From the NCBI GenBank assembly GCA_900088475.1, contig FLMG01000350.1, forward strand, positions 128,129 through 174,181: a DNA stretch of 46,053 nt, given 5' to 3'. Positions 42,961-46,053 of this stretch are shown piece by piece. The translations under genes and the position numbers were made by a program. This stretch comes from Hyphochytrium catenoides (lineage: Eukaryota > Sar > Hyphochytriomycetes > Hyphochytriales > Hyphochytriaceae). The stretch's first letter is position 1, and the number at the start of each line of letters is the position of its first letter. The notes under the pieces are model-generated. The model was given only the letters and a program-made list of their open reading frames with translations. It searched no databases and had not been told where the DNA came from.

Positions 42961-45591
42961 ATGGATTCAACCAAAGTACAGAAACCGAAGTCACCATGTA
43001 GAGTCCGGTTGGAAGAACGTAAAAGGAAGACCAGGTCACCAGCGGACGCCCACCACGTCTTAGCAGCAAAGCTTCAGATGAAGCTCTCTTCGGCGGAGAA
43101 GTCGCGCAACCAGCTCTTCAATGCCCGCATGGAGAGACTCCATGCGCATCTCCTCCATGTCGCGGAGGTTGTCTCGTCTAAGTCAGAAATGGAGAAGACC
43201 GAGCAGGAAGCAGCAGAGCTAGCTCGAAAGCTTGAAGAAGCCAAGTTTCGAAGGGAAGAGCGCTTTCAGAGCATACGGGAAAGGTTGACAACTCGACTGC
43301 AGCTAGTTGATGAGAAGTATCACCTCATTAGTGCCACGCGACGCATCCAACGTTGGGTTAGAAAAGCCCTGAAGCTCAATGAAGTAGCTAAACTTGCACT
43401 TGGAGTGCGTGAAGACATTAACAGGCTTGTAAAAGCCTCAAAGATGATTCAAGGTAGTTCATTTGAACAAGCCGCTTCGCTTCTCTCCTCTCCCGAACTT
43501 CAAGCAGCTGCCCAACGCGTGCTGCTGGCTGAACTTCGGGCGCTCGGGACCGAAAAAGCCCAAGATAGGCTGAAAGGCAAGGTGGCGCAGCAGGCACGTA
43601 CTTTGATGACGGCGAACATCATCGCGTTCCATCCGGACCACATATTTGATCATCCAAACGACTTGGTCTGCATCGAGCTCCGGAAGTTAGCTTCTCTAGT
43701 TCTTTCTTCAATGTCCTCCTTGAATGGTGCCATGGGCAATGGGTCGAACTATGTCAGCACATTTGTCAGAATGGCAGCTTTGCAGCATTTGTACAACGGA
43801 CGTTTCGAGGCGTGGAAAAGGACAGACGCTGAAAACTTAGCAAAAACCATGATCGAAGGTTACAAGCACGTCTATGCGAGTCATCTTGAGACCTTGTACA
43901 GATTGGGCAAGGATACCAACGCGAACGAGTCACCGAGAGACGGCAGACTGGAAGTCAGTGAAGGAACCCAAGCTCAACTTCTCCAATTTGAGAACGCTAT
44001 ATGTAAAGTGCTGGGCAGGTCGGATGGGAAGCAGAAACTGAGAGCGGTACGCCAGGTAGTGAAGGCGGAGTTCTTGCAACAAGTGGCGGAATGGGAGGAG
44101 TCTGATACTTCTGCATCTTCGGATACGTCAAAGTCGAACCTTTCGTCTTCACCTCCTCGAGTGGTTTTACTGCCTCCTCCTCAATCGCGTTTAGAGAAAG
44201 AGCCCGAGAAGCAACAATCGAGACCGGCAGACATGGTATTTACCCGCAGCGTGATGGACAATGAGCTCTTAGCGCACGAGCTGATTCTGGACCCTAAATA
44301 TCAGCTGAAGAAAGAAGACGAAACGAACTATCCAAAGAATTTGACCCAACGTACGCAGTCAATGATGAAGAGAGCTTTCTGGGATCAGATCCTCGAAGAG
44401 TTCACCTCTCGGCCTCCCATACTAGCGAGGGCCATTGCGCTGTTTGGCGAAATTCGCCAGAAACTGGCCTCTTTATTCAACAGTCACAAGCGATTCCTTG
44501 AGGAAGTTGAGCTGCTACTGCAGGAAGACATTTTGAATGACATGTTCCGTGCGGAGACTCCCGACGTGGAGCTTATTCGCACACTATGTGGTAGACTTCT
44601 GAGGCTGATGCTTGATCTAGAAGCCCCAGCTCGGCAGCCGTCAACCCAAACATGGCTGGGGCGGCTTGAAGGTGGAGCAACGACGGCGTCCAAGTCCTTT
44701 GGGGCTACGCTGCAGGAGTATTTCCAGTTCATATTTGACAAGATTGAAGAACTCCAGCTCGATATGGCAAACTTCAATCTTCGCCTGGTAGGACCCTATC
44801 TCCGTCTTCATGGCGTGGAGTATGAGCAGCGAAAGTTTAATGAGAAACTTAGCAGTGGTGCGATAGCTCTGGATGCGACGAAATCTTGGCTCACAAGGGC
44901 CGTGACTGCTCAGGCGAGCTACGAGAGCTGGCTTAACCGCCTAGGGGGCCTGCGTAATCGTGATGCAGCTACGTACGCAGCTTTTCTCAAGGATGCCTTC
45001 ATTCTCTTAGTCAGCACCGCCGACAGGCGTGAATTCTCTCTACCAGAGACACTTGCAATGGATGGCGGTAGGATTGTGCAGATCAGAGACTTGGTGGACT
45101 CTTTGATCCTAAAGTCCTCTATGATGGCACTAGCGATGCAAACGCTGTCGGAACCACATCTGCGGGTCCCGGTCAGTAGCTCAGGCAAAGCTTCTCTTCT
45201 ACAGAGGCTTGAAGTTCTTCTCAGTGATTCGACGTTGAAGATACTGGATTTAGCTGCTGAGGTAGCCCAGTTTGTGAAGGAAGAGGCGGAGAAGGCTAGT
45301 AAGACAGCTACAAGGGACGACCTCGAGGTTCTTCGGAAGCAGGTAGAAGGACTGCTGAAGGAAAATAATCCGCTTTTTGCCCTCATTGCCAACCGGGTGT
45401 ACGAAGTGCTGAGAGACTCCCTTCAAAGGGAGAGTCTGGCCGACGACCTCCTCTGCAAGTACAAGCTAGAGCCATTCAAAGCTCAACTGGAAGACTGTCT
45501 TAATCGGCTCATTGTACTCTCACGACACAATCAGGCGGTACATGCGACGTACTATAACCAGCTAATAGGTGATCTCCTGCAAGAGCTGTAA
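42961..45591 (+). CDS. TCP11-domain protein
   Basis: Intronless frame of 876 residues from ATG 42961; the frame stays open 60 nt further up but without an ATG. The N-terminal third is basic and coiled-coil rich (LARKLEEAKFRREERFQS) with a short basic segment RRIQRWVRKALK that resembles an IQ-like motif. A Ser/Pro-rich linker lies near residues 380-420. The C-terminal half carries TCP11-type blocks: HELILDPKYQL, FWDQILEEFTSRPP, RAIALFGEIRQKLASLF, and LDMANFNLRLVGPYLRLHG. The family is named after mouse T-complex protein 11, linked to sperm motility through cAMP signalling, but fungal, plant and protist members are little studied. A cytoplasmic scaffold role is a guess. Lack of introns contrasts with the intron-rich genes to the left. 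Confidence 0.85.
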   Translation: MDSTKVQKPKSPCRVRLEERKRKTRSPADAHHVLAAKLQMKLSSAEKSRNQLFNARMERLHAHLLHVAEVVSSKSEMEKTEQEAAELARKLEEAKFRREERFQSIRERLTTRLQLVDEKYHLISATRRIQRWVRKALKLNEVAKLALGVREDINRLVKASKMIQGSSFEQAASLLSSPELQAAAQRVLLAELRALGTEKAQDRLKGKVAQQARTLMTANIIAFHPDHIFDHPNDLVCIELRKLASLVLSSMSSLNGAMGNGSNYVSTFVRMAALQHLYNGRFEAWKRTDAENLAKTMIEGYKHVYASHLETLYRLGKDTNANESPRDGRLEVSEGTQAQLLQFENAICKVLGRSDGKQKLRAVRQVVKAEFLQQVAEWEESDTSASSDTSKSNLSSSPPRVVLLPPPQSRLEKEPEKQQSRPADMVFTRSVMDNELLAHELILDPKYQLKKEDETNYPKNLTQRTQSMMKRAFWDQILEEFTSRPPILARAIALFGEIRQKLASLFNSHKRFLEEVELLLQEDILNDMFRAETPDVELIRTLCGRLLRLMLDLEAPARQPSTQTWLGRLEGGATTASKSFGATLQEYFQFIFDKIEELQLDMANFNLRLVGPYLRLHGVEYEQRKFNEKLSSGAIALDATKSWLTRAVTAQASYESWLNRLGGLRNRDAATYAAFLKDAFILLVSTADRREFSLPETLAMDGGRIVQIRDLVDSLILKSSMMALAMQTLSEPHLRVPVSSSGKASLLQRLEVLLSDSTLKILDLAAEVAQFVKEEAEKASKTATRDDLEVLRKQVEGLLKENNPLFALIANRVYEVLRDSLQRESLADDLLCKYKLEPFKAQLEDCLNRLIVLSRHNQAVHATYYNQLIGDLLQEL

Positions 45592-46053
45592 GGATTAGGT
45601 GGGGAGTATACATCTAGCTGTCATAGAGAGGTGTTTACCTCTGTCATATATATATGTAAGACCATGAAAAAAAGCTTACTCTTTGAAAGATGACTGGATG
45701 CTTTCGATCCATGGAGCGAATTGTTGCGCGGGTCATCAAGTACTCTATATACAGCTCCTTATGTCCACGTTTGCCTACCAGCTTCGCACACATAACCAGC
45801 CGACTGACTTGAAAGGTACTAATGTTGTTGCATTTATGAAGGTCTACAGCAGAGCTGGGCCAATAGTTTTGACAGACATGTCTGAGCTAGCAAGTCCACA
45901 TAGCGGACAAAGCGTTGCATACTCATCTATCTGCTATTTGTTAATAGATCACCAGGAGGGTGAGGAGCAGTTCTCACTCTCTAGCCAGGGAAAAGAGAGT
46001 TTGTGACCTTCTCTGTAGCCAATAGCCTTCACACAGCGTAAAGCGCTCTGCAC
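45592..46053. other. Sequence downstream of the TCP11-like gene
   Basis: A short TATATATA run lies just after the stop (about 45647). The open frame 45683-46006 (+) has no motif I recognise, and I do not call it a gene. Confidence 0.4.

Noticed and set aside
1-46053. tRNA, rRNA, CRISPR array, prokaryotic operon or viral genes.
   Set aside because: I looked for T-loop motifs, repeat-spacer patterns and operon-like spacing and saw none; spliced conserved eukaryotic genes fill the window.

Overview
This is a window of a nuclear genome from a eukaryote, most likely a unicellular alga or protist. I read eleven protein-coding genes with good or fair support and one weak one. Most are split by short GT-AG introns, usually about 55-180 nt, so single-frame reading finds only fragments; I rebuilt the models by joining exons whose phases agree. 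A CLUAP1/IFT38 gene implies a ciliated stage. The cullin resembles plant-type CUL1, and the Elp3 has a C-terminal membrane anchor of the kind reported in apicomplexans. These features suggest an alveolate, stramenopile or related lineage, but I cannot fix the taxon.

Layout: 1-1351 (-) type II thioesterase, its C-terminus cut by the window edge; 2414-5193 (+) 12-TM sugar-porter-type MFS protein; 5976-6371 (+) weak exons, perhaps the 5' end of the next gene; 6400-8636 (+) Ulp1/SENP SUMO protease; 9006-11347 (-) POLD3/Cdc27, the third subunit of DNA polymerase delta, with a C-terminal PCNA-binding box; 12269-16134 (+) CUL1 with a 10-N assembly gap inside; 16340-18972 (-) CLUAP1/IFT38; 19920-24082 (+) GNL1-like circularly permuted GTPase with an inserted B-box-like zinc finger; 27335-34204 (-) full-length ABCA transporter; 37741-38322 (+) small single-pass membrane protein with a possible ubiquitin-like fold; 38407-40296 (-) intronless, tail-anchored Elp3; 42961-45591 (+) intronless TCP11-domain protein.

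From the protease onward, neighbouring genes alternate strand strictly (+ - + - + - + - +), so they meet as convergent pairs with 80-370 bp between stops or as divergent pairs with 0.9-3.5 kb between starts. The genes form no pathway. SUMO protease, CUL1 and POLD3 belong to nuclear and cell-cycle functions, GNL1 to the ribosome-biogenesis GTPase family, ABCA and MFS to transport, CLUAP1 to ciliary transport.

The most unusual points are the zinc finger inside the GTPase, the tail anchor on Elp3 beside another TM protein, the multi-exon thioesterase, the altered sugar-binding motifs in the MFS protein, and an insertion near the C-terminus of the ABCA transporter. The left half is intron-rich (8-14 exons per gene), while Elp3 and TCP11 on the right have no introns. 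Long gene-free stretches lie at 24083-27334, 34205-37740 and 40297-42960.
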